From Punica granatum (taxonomy: Eukaryota; Streptophyta; Magnoliopsida; Myrtales; Lythraceae): DNA of 64,000 nt. The position numbers and the translations under genes were made by a program. The DNA lies in NCBI RefSeq assembly GCF_007655135.1, contig NC_045134.1, forward strand, positions 22,406,568-22,470,567. The letters are read 5' to 3'. Numbering within the stretch: the stretch's first letter is position 1; every line of letters begins with the position of its first letter. Shown here one piece after another: positions 26,027-36,961 of this stretch. Below the pieces are notes generated by a model. It searched no databases. It was not told the origin of the DNA and saw only the letters and a program-made list of their open reading frames with translations.

Positions 26027-27349
26027 TGATGTTTTTATCAAGCTTTTAGAATGGACGATTCGACATCTAGCTCGTGTTTAAAGATCGAGAACTAGGTTAT
26101 ATAAGTCTGAAAGCAGACTCGCTAGTTTCATCGGTTCTAATTCAACTTTCACCTCCATTAACCTTTCGACCAGGTAAACATTGGAACAAGAAATTTTTTT
26201 CGAGTGGCACTCTTATCATCAATATGGGGGTTAAAGGATTCTAATCCTCAATATGGGGATCAAAGTTTCTCACGGCATGCAATATCTTTCATGGCGTTTC
26301 ATTGGCCTTACCATTGGAATATACATGCGAACATGCAAAAATACCTCATCTGAAATTAATAATAATTAATTAAAAAACTCATATGATGAGGGGAAAAAAT
26401 AAAAAAATAAGATCGCCCTTGGGGTCAATGAATGAATAAGGACAAGTTGTTCTTTTGGGCGAGCAAAAGCCATATTAACATTAGAAGGGAATGACTCTGT
26501 AGAGGCAGGTTGAACCGAGGGGGCTGAGGAGCACAATTATCCTCCAAATTTTAACGTTATAAAAAAAATTATATATTTTACTTAAAATTTTAATAAACAT
26601 ACTTATATTCATCCCCACTGATTTTGAATGTTGATTTTCTTATTCACCCCCTTTGTCGAGTATGTCTCGTATTCAGTAAAGAACTTGAAAACTCGAAAAC
26701 AATGGCGAAATTACCAAAACGAGGAGAAATGATCGAATTTAAGTTGCCCTTAGTAAAAGAGAGATTGTTTTAGCAATGGGGCCACGGTAAAGTTGAATAT
26801 TGTTGCAGTAATGGGCAGTTTTTCTGTAGCAAATTGGAGTCGGCTTAGGCGATACGGTTTCCATATTGCCCACCCCCGGTTGAGTCTCTCTCTCCCTTGT
26901 TCAAAAACAAAGAGAGATTTTCGAAGTTAGGGTTGGCAAAATGATGTCATATCGGAGTTGGGGATTAAAAATCATTTTTTCAATTGTCGTTAGTTACGGA
27001 TGTGCCATATCAGCTTTTAGGTTAAATTATCATCACGGCGTCGATGATCAAACGTCGGCACTAAATTGTCTTGCGGAACGGTTTTTTGAGGACTAAATTA
27101 TTGCAAAATTAATCTTTACCAAATTATTGATCAACTAATTTTTCGAGGATTAGATTGTTGGCAAAATTTATCGAGGGATCAAATTATTAACAAAATTAAT
27201 TTTTCGAGGACCAAATTATTTAATCAACTAATCTTTCGAGGATTAAATTATTTGCAAAATTAATTGATGGACTAAATTATTGACCACCAATTCATTAAGG
27301 GACCAAGAAAAGTTTTCATGTCCCCACTTTTTCCCCTAATTTACAGTAA

Positions 27350-27496
27350 CGACGTTAACGCCTTTCTTGACGGAGCAAGTCACGCGTCTGACGGCGATCC
27401 CCCCTTTCCTTCCTTCCTTCCTTCCTTCCCCGTCCCTTCCCCCGCGCTTTCCCACCACCTCCCTTCCTCTTGAAGTTCTTCTCCTCTCTATTTATT
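27350..27496 (+). promoter_or_regulatory. Promoter block of LEA copy B
   Basis: Carries the shared GACGTTAACGCCTTTC and TCTGACGGCGATCC motifs, then a CCTT repeat run (27408-27430) and a TATA-like TATTTATT at 27489-27496. The CACGTG box present in copy A is absent here, so regulation may differ. Confidence 0.55.
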
Positions 27497-27690
27497 CACA
27501 CACACTCTCCCTCAAGTGTCTCATCAAATCATTAACATCTCCGCTTCATCTTCTTCTTCGCTCCCCCGATAACTTCGATATCGAATTAAGGAGGAGAAGA
27601 AGGAGAAGACAAAGAAGATCTCGTCGCAGCAGTGACCGATATTCCTTGATAGAAAATCCACCAGCTGCAAAAGTGACCAATTCTTCGATC

Positions 27691-28133
27691 ATGTCTCGTT
27701 CTCTCCAAAGCTTTAAGTTTGTCTCTTCCGTTGTCCTCGACGGAGCCGCCGCCGCTATCGCCAGGTAATTCACATGATCCGGGCTCGAACACCTCCCTCT
27801 TTTCTTTCTTTCTGCAATTCCTCTGTTTTCTTCATACAGAGGAAGGCGTCTCGTAGCGATCGGGCGCTCAATTGCTTTCGGTTTTGTGGTTTCAGGCGGG
27901 GATTTGCAGCTGCTGCGGTGGCAGAGGGAGGAGCTGCTGCGTCTAGCAGCGTGAGGATCGGCGGGGCGAGGAGCAGTGCCGCCTTGAAGAGAAGCGGAGA
28001 GGAGAAAGTGAAGTCTGTGGAGAAGGTGTCGTGGGGACCCGACCCGAAGACCGGATACTACAGGCCTGAGAGCGCCGCGGCAGAGATCGACGTGGCCCAG
28101 CTGCGTGCCGCCCTGCTTAAGCACAGCACCTGA
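27691..28133 (+). CDS. LEA_3-family late embryogenesis abundant protein, copy B (SAG21/LEA5-like)
   Basis: Paralogue of copy A with the same two-exon layout: 27691-27764 and 27896-28133, giving 103 residues. The N-terminus MSRSLQSFKFVSSVVLDGAA is an amphipathic, arginine/serine-type presequence; the phase-2 intron again splits the arginine ahead of RRGFAAAA. The C-terminal half keeps VEKVSWGPDPKTGYYRPES and EIDVAQLRAALLKHST. It is seven residues longer than copy A, mainly from an insertion in the alanine/serine/glycine-rich linker (AVAEGGAAASSSVRIGGARSS). No defect is seen. An in-frame CDS continues to TGA at 28131-28133. As a direct tandem neighbour of A and C it presumably arose by local duplication. 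Confidence 0.93.
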
Positions 28134-29984
28134 GTACACCGGCTTCGGATGGATCGGGAAAACGAGGGAAATTATTACATGAGCTCAGTCCATCACGATA
28201 TAACATTCGACTGAGCCGATCATAAGCTGACATAATATCTTATGATTATGATCCAATTGGTTCCAACAATGAATACTTGCTTGTAGACGTGTGTACGAGG
28301 TGGGACTGAATTCGAGTAATAATTTCTCGTATTATAACCAGATTCAAATTTACAATTCTGTCCTCCTACCAAGCTTCTCTCATCCCATGATATAATGATA
28401 TCTCGTATTTTTTTTAATGAAAATACGGATATATTTAATTTATTAATTGAGATTAATTTCATTTCGACACTGATCTATCATAATCACGAAACGCAATTAA
28501 TAGGTATAAATACTCCTACGCTGTACAAAATTCGTCCACTTAAATGCGATCTCGTTCTTTTGTGGGGCCACGTTTGGTGTTGGCCTCACTGGCCGCCGCT
28601 TGGGTCAATGGATTTTCATTCTTTTCCTCTAGAAGTTTGATTGTTCGTTCTTTCCTTTCGATCGAATTACTTGTGGAATGGAATAATAATGATAATGTAG
28701 AAAAGAAATATGAATGTGTCGTGGTCTCTGATTAATGATTAAGCAACAAAAAGTCTTTTTTTTTTTTTTTGGTGAATAAGTCTCTATTTGTTTAAGAAAA
28801 TTTGTTTAATTTCTGAACTTCCGGCTGGTTCATTCTATGGAGAAACGGTGGAAATGGATGGATAACTCAATTTGACTTATTTAATCTCGAGGGCACCGAT
28901 TGTCTGCCCCTTTTGATAACTCATCATTGACTTTATTTATTGAATTAATTTTTTTTGGGTATAGGAACTCATCATCATTAACTTTACACAAGACTGAATC
29001 TTGGGCTAACGTTTAGATCAAGCTTTAGAATAAAAAGTTTGACGTCTGGTTCATGTTAGAGATCCAAAATTGGGTTGAAATATCCTACATATTGTCCTAG
29101 GTCGTATGAACACGCCCAGACAATTTAGATAGGATGCAATGTGGACCTTCATTGGCGTTTGATGAAGAAAAAACACGAATAAGAAGTTTCTAGGGCATTT
29201 GTTAAGGACCAGTACGAGATTAAAGTTTCTCACACGATATTGTGGCACATCCTTTGTAACATATGTAAACATGTAAGCTCAGACATTGATATTAGATCCT
29301 GATTATACGATATTTTCAGTAATTTTTAAATTTTTAATAAAGTAATATTTATTTATTAACAGTACAATTAGCCAACAGCATCATATTAGTTTTCGGACAC
29401 GCTAATATTTGTCGAAGACTATGACAAAGACCGAAGAAAGCGCATACAATGAGAACGAGGACATAATAACAGTCCAAGACTCTGACCTAGAAATGTCCTC
29501 GGAAGCCCAAGCAGCATGCTTTCACAGACAAATAAGCGTTAGAGGTATCATAGAGCTCTTGAGGAGAATGGACGGTTGGAGTCTATCACACTTATCAGGA
29601 GGTTAATTCGTGTGCAGATTGATAGGTTAATTCACGCTCGCTTTCCCTCCCGGTAAGCATCCATTGCATTTGGGATCCGCCTCAGGACGTCGGGCCACTT
29701 CTTCTTGGTGACAATCTTGTGACCTCCAAGTTTTGTTCATGTACATTCTATTGTACAAAGTTTCAACCTCAAAGCATGATAAGCGATTGGGAAAGAGAAT
29801 TTCTTATCAAAAGTCACATGAACGGAGCGCCTGAGGACTTCCGGTCACTTCTTCTTGGTGACAATTTTGGGGCCTCCAAAGTCCGATCTTATTCTTTTTA
29901 ATTTTTATTTCTGTTATACTAGCCTTATGTCTCCTTCTCAAAAAAAAAAAGCGTCACATATCTAGTGGGGAAGAGAATTTCTGA
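28134..29984. other. Spacer between LEA copies B and C
   Basis: No gene is supported. It contains unit-B downstream blocks and a locally repeated region at 29684-30005, where the phrase CACTTCTTCTTGGTGACAAT occurs at about 29696 and 29846 and GAGAATTTCTTATCAAAAG at about 29795 and 29974. A short open frame at 29409-29606 overlaps the block shared with unit C and has no recognisable family. Confidence 0.5.
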
Positions 29985-30144
29985 TCAAAAGCCACGTGGA
30001 CGGGGCTGATGGGACAGTGGCGTTTCTATCCAACGGTGGAGAATCACCCTTCCAGAAACTAGGCACGTGCTCTGCCGCTTCTTCCATGCAGAGTTGACGT
30101 CGTCGCGACAGACGGAGACAGAGTCCTCCGAAGAATATTCAAAC

Positions 30145-30372
30145 GCATGTTTGATTTGCTAATTACATTTTAAAATTATAATTATAATTTTATTTTATCC
30201 ATAATAAAATAAAATAATTCATACAAAATCAAAGAGTGAGTCTCATTTATACTTTTTTTGCACAATAAAATAAAATAACTCATACAAAATCAAAAGATGG
30301 ATCCCATTTATATCACTCTTTTTTAAAATCAAAATTTAATTTTAAAATTCTACTATGAAACGAAACGCAACA
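30145..30372 (-). mobile_element. MITE, family 1 copy b
   Basis: In reverse orientation relative to copy a: TACTATGAAACGAAACGCAAC at the right end, GCATGTTTGATTTGC at the left, and two CATACAAAATCAAA-containing interior stretches. It splits a block that is continuous in unit A at about 21470-21530. Confidence 0.8.
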
Positions 30373-31750
30373 CAAATCTTACGGCCCCTTCGTCACCGTT
30401 AGATCCAGTGGGTTAACGCCGTTGATTTTGGAGCCTATTATAATTAATTATAATTTAATTAAAATGGCAAAAACAGAAAGGAAAATTCAAGGGGGTCAGT
30501 CGGGTTGCGTAATGGATTTCTATATGTTATCCATGCAAATGGAACTCACGATTATCTTATTAAAATTTGATAAGAACAAAACAATAAAATGTATATATAC
30601 AGTTGACTTTATCGAATTCATAACTCGATAGTAATAAGGATGACTTTTCTCCCTTATCCGATCTTCTAATTTGATTAACTGTAAGATGGATATCAATGAC
30701 ATAATCGGCATAATTAAGTTCATTTTGTTACCTTATTTTATTCGGTTAAATTTTCACTGTATTTTATACTTTATAATGATGATGTCATTGAGATTTATCG
30801 ATGAGCGAGATCATACTACTTAATTATCTCAATTTTGGAGCTGAAGAGATTTTTCATATAGAAAATATCATCTAGGACGAGGCCCAAAGATGTATTTTTG
30901 GCAAAGAGATTGGAGGATGTTATTATTGTTGAGTTGAATATGTTTGCCGTTTGCATGACCCCAAAGTACAGTCCATGCAGTTTCTATTGTGCTCAAGAAG
31001 AAGAACTTCCTGGATCTTACGACTTACGAGTACATTATTGCCATGCCCAGTCGATCATTACAGTAATTAACTAATAGACCATAATATAAAATTACCCTGC
31101 AAAAATAGAGGGAAACTTTGAGATAACGACAACAAGTTATTTCAACTAATTATAGTGATAAATTCAGATGATATAATAATAAGTTCAACAACTATTAGTG
31201 ACTACTGAGATAGTTTGAAAGATCTTTTTCTCCTTAATATTTACTTTTCTTATCTTGTCTATTGTCAATAGCTTTACTTTTAAAAGGTTAAAATTAGCTC
31301 TTTGGCCACACAGTTGGGGCCTGCATATATCCCGTTTCTGTTTGGTGTAGTTTATGTTCCTTCTGTTTTACAATTAGTGTTTCAGAGATTAGAAATTTTG
31401 GGTTTTAGATAGGATTTTAGAGTTTATTTATCTCAAAAATTATATCTATTAAATTTAGTAATTATGAACAAAAATTTGGCAGAAATGAGAATTAATTAGA
31501 AGAGAGAATTAACTAGGTTGGACTATTGCCAAAATTGCAATAAAGGGTACTTTAGGCATAAAAGATTCGGGAATGTTTATTAAATGATCAACTTGATTAG
31601 GTATGGTAAGTAATTATTGGTTATACGATAGAAAAACCCAATCTGTAATTATAAATGACTTAATTGGCAATTATTAATTTATTATCACAAGTAGAAATGA
31701 AGATATCATGCAATTTTACAAGTTGATAATAAAAGGAAAGTTAATTAGTA

Positions 31751-31852
31751 AACGGCGTTAACGCCTTTCCTAACGAAGCATGACGTCGATCCGTCCTTCC
31801 CCGTCCCTTCACGCGCGCCTTCCGCTCCCTCTTCTTCTCTCCTCTATATATA
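31751..31852 (+). promoter_or_regulatory. Promoter block of LEA copy C
   Basis: Contains AAACGGCGTTAACGCCTTTC, the conserved upstream motif of the array, then TTCACGCGCGCC in place of the CACGTG of copy A, and a TATA box TATATATA at 31845-31852. A degraded ACGT core may change its response, which is inference. Confidence 0.55.
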
Positions 31853-31976
31853 CAGATAACTCTCTCTGTCTCTCTGCAATTCTTCTTCTTCTTCTTCCCC
31901 TTCTGTCGCCAGAGAACTTCGACACGAAGGAGGAGACGAAGAAGATCTCTCCGCAGCAGCAACCAATTCGTCGATC

Positions 31977-32376
31977 ATGGCTCGTTCTCTCCAAAGCGTT
32001 AAGCTGATCTCTTCCCTCGTACTCAAGGGAGCCGCCACGGCTATCATCAGGTAACTCCCATCCAGACTGAAATATCTCTCTCCGTAAGCTTCTCGAACGG
32101 CAATCAGTAATACTCAATTATTTCTGGTTTTCTGGTTTCAGGCGGGGATTTGCGGTGGCGGCAGCTGAGGGAGGTGCAGCTGCTTCTAGCAGTGTGAGGA
32201 CTGGCGGAGAAGGAGTGGCGCTGCCTTGAAGAGAGCAGGCGAGGAGAAAGGTGAAGTCCGTAGAGAAGGTGTCGTGGGGGCCGGATCCGAAGACTGGATA
32301 CTACAGGCCCGAGAGCGCTGCAGCGGAGATCGACGTGGCTGAGCTGCGGGCGGCAGTGCTTAAGCACAGCAACTGA
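31977..32376 (+). pseudogene. LEA_3-family gene, copy C, frame broken in exon 2
   Basis: Third tandem LEA_3 copy. Exon 1 (31977-32050) is intact: MARSLQSVKLISSLVLKGAA. The exon 2 acceptor lies at 32141/32142 and RRGFAVAAAEGGAAASSSV follows normally. Relative to copy B, one base is missing near 32206-32214 and one extra G is present near 32250. The first change brings TGA at 32227-32229 into frame, so the product would stop after 53 residues. The second would restore the original frame, and the downstream part (VEKVSWGPDPKTGYYRPES, EIDVAELRAAVLKHSN) is unharmed up to TGA at 32374-32376. Either a young pseudogene or two sequencing errors in G/A-rich sequence; the intact splice sites and well kept C-terminus leave both open. 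Confidence 0.85.
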
Positions 32377-35056
32377 TCGAGAGCTGACACAGACCGGAAA
32401 AAAAATTATTACAGGAGCTCATTCCACCAACTATCCAAGGATTAAACCAAACGGTCGATCGACTAATTATACAGTTCACGTATAGAAGTATTCGATAATT
32501 GTGATCCAGTTGGCACCACGACTGGATATATAAGTCATTCCGACTAGTCCTTGGATAATGTTAGCTAGGGACTGGCCTGGTCCATGACTGACATGGTCAA
32601 TTAAGTTCATGTAATAATTTCTCATGTTATGACGCCAGTCTGGATTTAAATTTCCAATTCTACCTTGTCAAAAAGCATTACAGCACTTCTCCCGTCCATG
32701 GCATAATGCGATCTCCTGTTGAGTGGGGCCCACGGGCCGCCATGTATTTTATTGCCATGAAGTTATAGTGTTTCTCCGATTTCTCTTCTTCAGTAGAATA
32801 CTTTGTTATCCGAATCCTGTAGATTCCGATTAATCAAGATTTGCCTCGAGCGACTCATTAATATAAAAGATTATCTTAGTTATAATACTTGAACTCGAGA
32901 ACTTAATTTAATAGAAAATGTATCGAATTATCAGAATCAACTTATTTTGATTGCTTCGAATTTTATTCGTAGAATAAAGAGAAGATGTCATGTTCTATGA
33001 TTAATGATTAGATGATTAATGATTAGGGGACAGGAAAGACGTTACTTGTTATTCCTAAATTCCAGCCGACTGTTCCTTTGGGGCAAGCAATGGAACAGAC
33101 GGATGGACACCTCAACTTGATTTTATTTAATCCCAGAGGGCACCGGTTGTCTGTTTGATTGAGTCATTAATCTATTCAAGACAACCAACCTTGAGTTTTA
33201 ACTAATTGTTTACATCAAGCTTTTAGAATGGAAGACCCGAAGTCTAGCTCATGTTTAAAGATCCAAATATCGTATATTATTTTCAGTACGAAAGCCCGAC
33301 TCGATGATTCATCTTGGGTTAAATTATAAGCACCCAAAAAAGTTAATGGTACGATGCGATGCGAAGCACTTTCATCTGCATTCGCCTAAATATTTCATCT
33401 TCATATATAAAGCAATGGCCAACCGCTAACCTTTACCGACCAATAAACTAAACATTGGAATGAGATATTTCTACAGCATTTCTCTAGGATTAATCCAGGA
33501 TGATAGTTTCCCATTATACGAGATAACTATCATGCCGCGTTGGTCGGCTTAACCATTGAAATGTGTTAAATCTCGATTGAGCCGAAAAGTTTAATCCTTC
33601 ATTGACGTGTTAATGAATATATACAAATACATGCTGCTCGTTCTGAAAGATAAATCTCAGTAAAATGGAAACTAATCAATCTATCCTAATAAGAAAATAA
33701 TGTACATAGATGGCCCGATATACAAAGGGAAAGAGAATCCCGTAAAATATGTCCTCAGATTAGAAATCCCGTAATAAAATGTTCATGCCACACCATTGAA
33801 AAATTAGCAGATTTGTTGTACATCATCTAGTAATAATAATTAATTTTTTTAAAAAAAAAAATTAATAAGGTCAAAGGATAAGGATAAGTTGTTCTTTTGG
33901 GCGAGCAAAAGCCACATTCACATTTCCAGATGAGATTGTGCAATCCAACCTTAGCGCGATTTTGATTTTAAAACAAGAAGCAGAACATACACGCATCCTA
34001 AACTTTGCAACGTCGACAGTTAAACCCGAAAAGAAAGACTGCCCACTCACCACAACCCGATTGATTTTAAGCAATATACATTGTATCCAACTAGACCTAG
34101 TTGGATTAAGAACACTCGCTCGGGGTCCCTGACAGATTACACGATAATATATGAGGTGATGCATCATGGTATGAACCAGATAGTTGTTGGATGAATCTTC
34201 TTAACTATCGCCAAAAGGAAAAAGAGGCAAACAATGGAGCAGGAAACCTAAGCATTTGCTGGAGAATATATATCTCATGGCATGACAAAAGAGAACTCAT
34301 ACAATGAGGATGCAACATCCCGAATTTCCAACCCAGAAATATACTCAGAAGGACAAGCCGCGTGTTTTTTCACAAACAAATGAATGATGGTGAAGAAGAT
34401 CAGTCTAATTTTAACAGCGGCAACATCCATATAATTAATTCTATAGTTTCTACAGAGAAGCAAACATGTATATTCCGAATCATCCATTTCAGAAAGATTA
34501 ATTAGGAAGAACCAGAAAAGAGAACTGCTAATATCCACCAAAGCACAAGCACGATCATTCTTCATAAGAGAAAAAATCAACGAAAGGGTGAAGATGCTGC
34601 TATTGAACCAAAGCGAAAGACATGGAACTCTGTAGCTCCCTCACAGACATGGCAAGAGCTGGAACACGCATGTTTCGCGCGCACCATTTGGCTGTCAAAG
34701 CAAACTAAAGATCGACGTTTTTTAAATGACCAAGCAATTTCTTCAATTATGTTGAAACTCACTACCCATGCTATAGAATTGCCCACACAATAAAAGAAAA
34801 TGATGTCAGACGCCCATGTTAAAACAATCCGCTATCTGCATCGCCCCCAAATCACTTCAATTGTTCGTAACCTCGTACCATGGCAAGTGAAGCATCATGC
34901 TGTTATTTTTTCTTGTACAATCTGCTCCTTTACGAGCTCTCTTATATTACAGGGCAAGTAATGAGAAGAACAACATTCCTGTTGCCCGAGATACCGTACT
35001 CGACCAAGAGACGGCTGTTATTTGGACAACAAGTACTGACCTCTTGATGTAATCTA
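32377..35056. other. Spacer downstream of LEA copy C
   Basis: Contains the unit C downstream blocks. From 33900 to 34900 there are several open frames on both strands but none with recognisable family features. The last few hundred bases before 35057 should include the 3' untranslated region of the DUF538 gene on the minus strand. Confidence 0.5.
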
Positions 35057-35984
35057 TCATGAAGAAGCAAAAAGGTTTGTCCTGAGCTTGCTCGTTTGGC
35101 CACTCAAGCAATCAAATCCACACCCGCACTGCGGGCACTCGTAGAAGTTATCAATTGAGAAAGAAGCCGATGCGATGCCCACTGAGAACTCGAGCTCATC
35201 CCCTCTCCTAACTACCTCCACTATGTTCAGCCACACGAACAGCACCTTCACACGAATCCCGCTCAGCTTTGTGAGCTTGTTCTGCGATATGTACCTGTCA
35301 ATCGCATAACAATTAACAATAATAACGTATATCCACTGCCCGATCATTTGACAATTGACACCGTATCATTCAAGAATGCAACACCCGGCGCTCATTCGCC
35401 TAACCAATAAAAGCTTGAACTTTTCAAAAAGATGGCAATGATCATTCAACAATATCAAATCACATTACAGCCCGACCTCGAGATTCCATGTACACTCACT
35501 AGTTAGTTATTTGTTCCCTGTTTAACTCCATTCTACATGGTGGGACTCATCATTGTTAGACAAAATCTACAAACAAATGCATAAAAACCATTGAAATACA
35601 ATCAAATGTTGGGGCAGGAGACATGAATCGATTCAATAATTAAGGTACGGCGGTCAGTCCTCTATCCTACAACGTTGAATTTCGACATATATCCGAAATT
35701 CAGAGTTGGTTTTATGAGAGTACCCGTTGATCGTGGACTTGTACTTCAACTGGTACGAGCCCTCAAGGGAGAAGCTGCAGGACCCATTGAGGTAGGCTCG
35801 GAACCGTCCCGTGTCCTCGTCGAGCTCGTACCGTGGCTCCCTTTGGGAGGAGGCCCTCCGGGAAGTTGAAGCCCTGCAGGGCCTCGTAAACCAAAGGCCG
35901 GCCACCGCCGCCGGCTGCTGCTACCGGTGACAGAAGGAGAACGAAGAGGCAGAGACTGCCGAAAGCCATACGCTTCATCGACAT
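35057..35984 (-). CDS. DUF538-family protein, copy 1, with a frameshift in exon 1
   Basis: Plant-specific DUF538 protein; the family is small, often secreted, and of unsettled function. Exon 1 is 35984-35724 and exon 2 is 35294-35057. The N-terminus MSMKRMAFGSLCLFVLLLSP is a clear signal peptide, followed by YEALQGFNFPEGLLPKGAT. The conserved continuation YELDEDTGRFRAYLNGSCSF lies in another frame, so exon 1 has a net loss of two bases (or gain of one) near 35825-35835. Exon 2 carries VKVLFVWLNIVEVVRRGDEL, FSVGIASASFSIDNFYECP and a cysteine-rich QCGCGFDC tail typical of one DUF538 subgroup. The joined exons total 499 bases, not a multiple of three, which confirms the shift. Real loss of function or an assembly error are both possible. 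A CT microsatellite lies just upstream. Confidence 0.85.
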
Positions 35985-35988
35985 CGAA

Positions 35989-35994
<6 letters not shown>

Positions 35995-36024
<30 letters not shown>
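35995..36024. repeat. CT microsatellite upstream of DUF538 copy 1
   Basis: An uninterrupted run of about 15 CT units only 11 bases upstream of the start codon (GA on the coding strand). It lies in the presumed leader. GA-rich leaders are common in plants and can affect expression. Confidence 0.9.
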
Positions 36025-36027
<3 letters not shown>

Positions 36028-36961
36028 AGTCTTCAGTTTCTCTCTCTAGAAAATGGATTTGCTGGCTGTGGCTATGGAAGTGAACAGAGAGAGAGACTCA
36101 AAGGGGAAGTCGGTGGAGAGGGCGACGAGGCGACGAGGATATGGGCATGATGATGCCGGAATTCCAAAACCGCAGCGTTTGTCGTTTTCATGGGGGACGA
36201 GTTGACATGGTTTTTGCCGTCTATGGAAGGCGGAATTCCCCATTACCATTGACGTAGATTCCCATTGTAGTAGATTTCCTTGGCTTTTCTTTTGGGTTCC
36301 AGAGGAATGAAACATAAATCCTTTTAGCTAATAAAGAAATACGACAGTCTTATGAAGTATCGAAAACATGCGAGGGTGTACACTATTACACGGGTAGATT
36401 TCCTTGGCAATTAAACCAAATGGCTTGTCACTGATGAGAAGCTGGCTTGGATAGTGATGACAAAGTTCGCTTCCCTTGAGGTGTCAGATTCATATCTCTT
36501 GAAGAACTAACACAGATTTTCTGTCTAGATTGATTTGGAATATGAATGAAATGTCACTCAGAATTGAGAATTGAATCGTGCATGAGCCTTTGTTGTGCGT
36601 GTTGATTTCTTTTCCTTCCCCTTCATCTCTATGATTTTGGAACACGGTTCATATGCACAAGCCACTTTCTGTCCCAATTCCGTCTCTATGACCAAATTGA
36701 GACGGAATTGACGTGTTCGGGGTCAGAGTTGTCCGTCCATATGAGCGGAACTTTGTAGTGTTAGGAGCAGCTTAGTCAATATAGAGAAATATACCTCTCA
36801 TAGCTCAACTACCGCATACATTACCTATAATTAGTCCTTGACAAACAAACTAAACTGCTACATCACCACAAAGAAAGAGCGTGGCACAGACAGACAAAGA
36901 GAGCTAGCATGGCCTCATCACGACCCTCTTATATCGCCTCATCCCATGAATACGAAGAAGT
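36025..36961. other. Spacer between the two DUF538 genes
   Basis: No gene is supported. It should contain the promoter of copy 1 and the 3' region of copy 2. I see no clear repeat. Confidence 0.5.

Larger units (their letters stand above)
21295..26490 (+). repeat. Tandem duplication unit A around LEA copy A
   Basis: Blocks shared with unit C lie upstream: 21298-21470 matches 29990-30140 (CACGTGGACG...CTGATGGGA, TCCATGCAGAGTTGACGTCG), 21610-21720 matches 30505-30630 (TTTCTATATGTTATCCATG), and 21890-22040 matches 30830-31000. Downstream, 25618-25800 matches 28712-28935 and 32985-33190 (TGATTAATGATTAG; AGCAATGGAA; TTTAATCCC), and 26435-26480 matches 33880-33930 (AAGTTGTTCTTTTGGGCGAG). These matches lie in order on both sides of the gene, so the unit that was copied was several kilobases long. 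Confidence 0.85.
24549..27349. other. Spacer between LEA copies A and B
   Basis: No gene is supported. It holds a Mutator-like MITE (25049-25410), a possible SINE (25856-26026) and duplicated blocks shared with units B and C. From 26900 to 27310 there is a locally repetitive stretch with recurring GAxTAAATTATT and AATTTTTCGAGGA phrases, suggesting degraded short repeats. Confidence 0.5.
27340..29540 (+). repeat. Tandem duplication unit B around LEA copy B
   Basis: The upstream block 27350-27450 (AACGACGTTAACGCCTTTC, GTCTGACGGCGATCC) matches units A and C. Downstream, 28712-28935 matches the blocks in A and C, and 29405-29535 (ATGACAAAG...ATACAATGAGAACGAG, CTCGGAAGCCCAAGCAGC) matches 34284-34400 in unit C. 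Further upstream homology with A and C is missing, so this unit is shorter. Confidence 0.8.
29985..34400 (+). repeat. Tandem duplication unit C around LEA copy C
   Basis: Upstream blocks match unit A (29990-30140, 30505-30630, 30830-31000). Downstream blocks match units A and B (32985-33190), unit A (33880-33930) and unit B (34284-34400). A family 1 MITE at 30145-30372 interrupts the first block and has no counterpart in unit A, so it inserted after duplication. Confidence 0.85.

Noticed and set aside
26900..27310. Recurring AAATTATT and TTTTCGAGGA phrases as a CRISPR-like or satellite array
   Set aside because: Spacing is irregular and the units diverge; it looks like degraded repeats in a plant nuclear genome, where CRISPR arrays are not expected.
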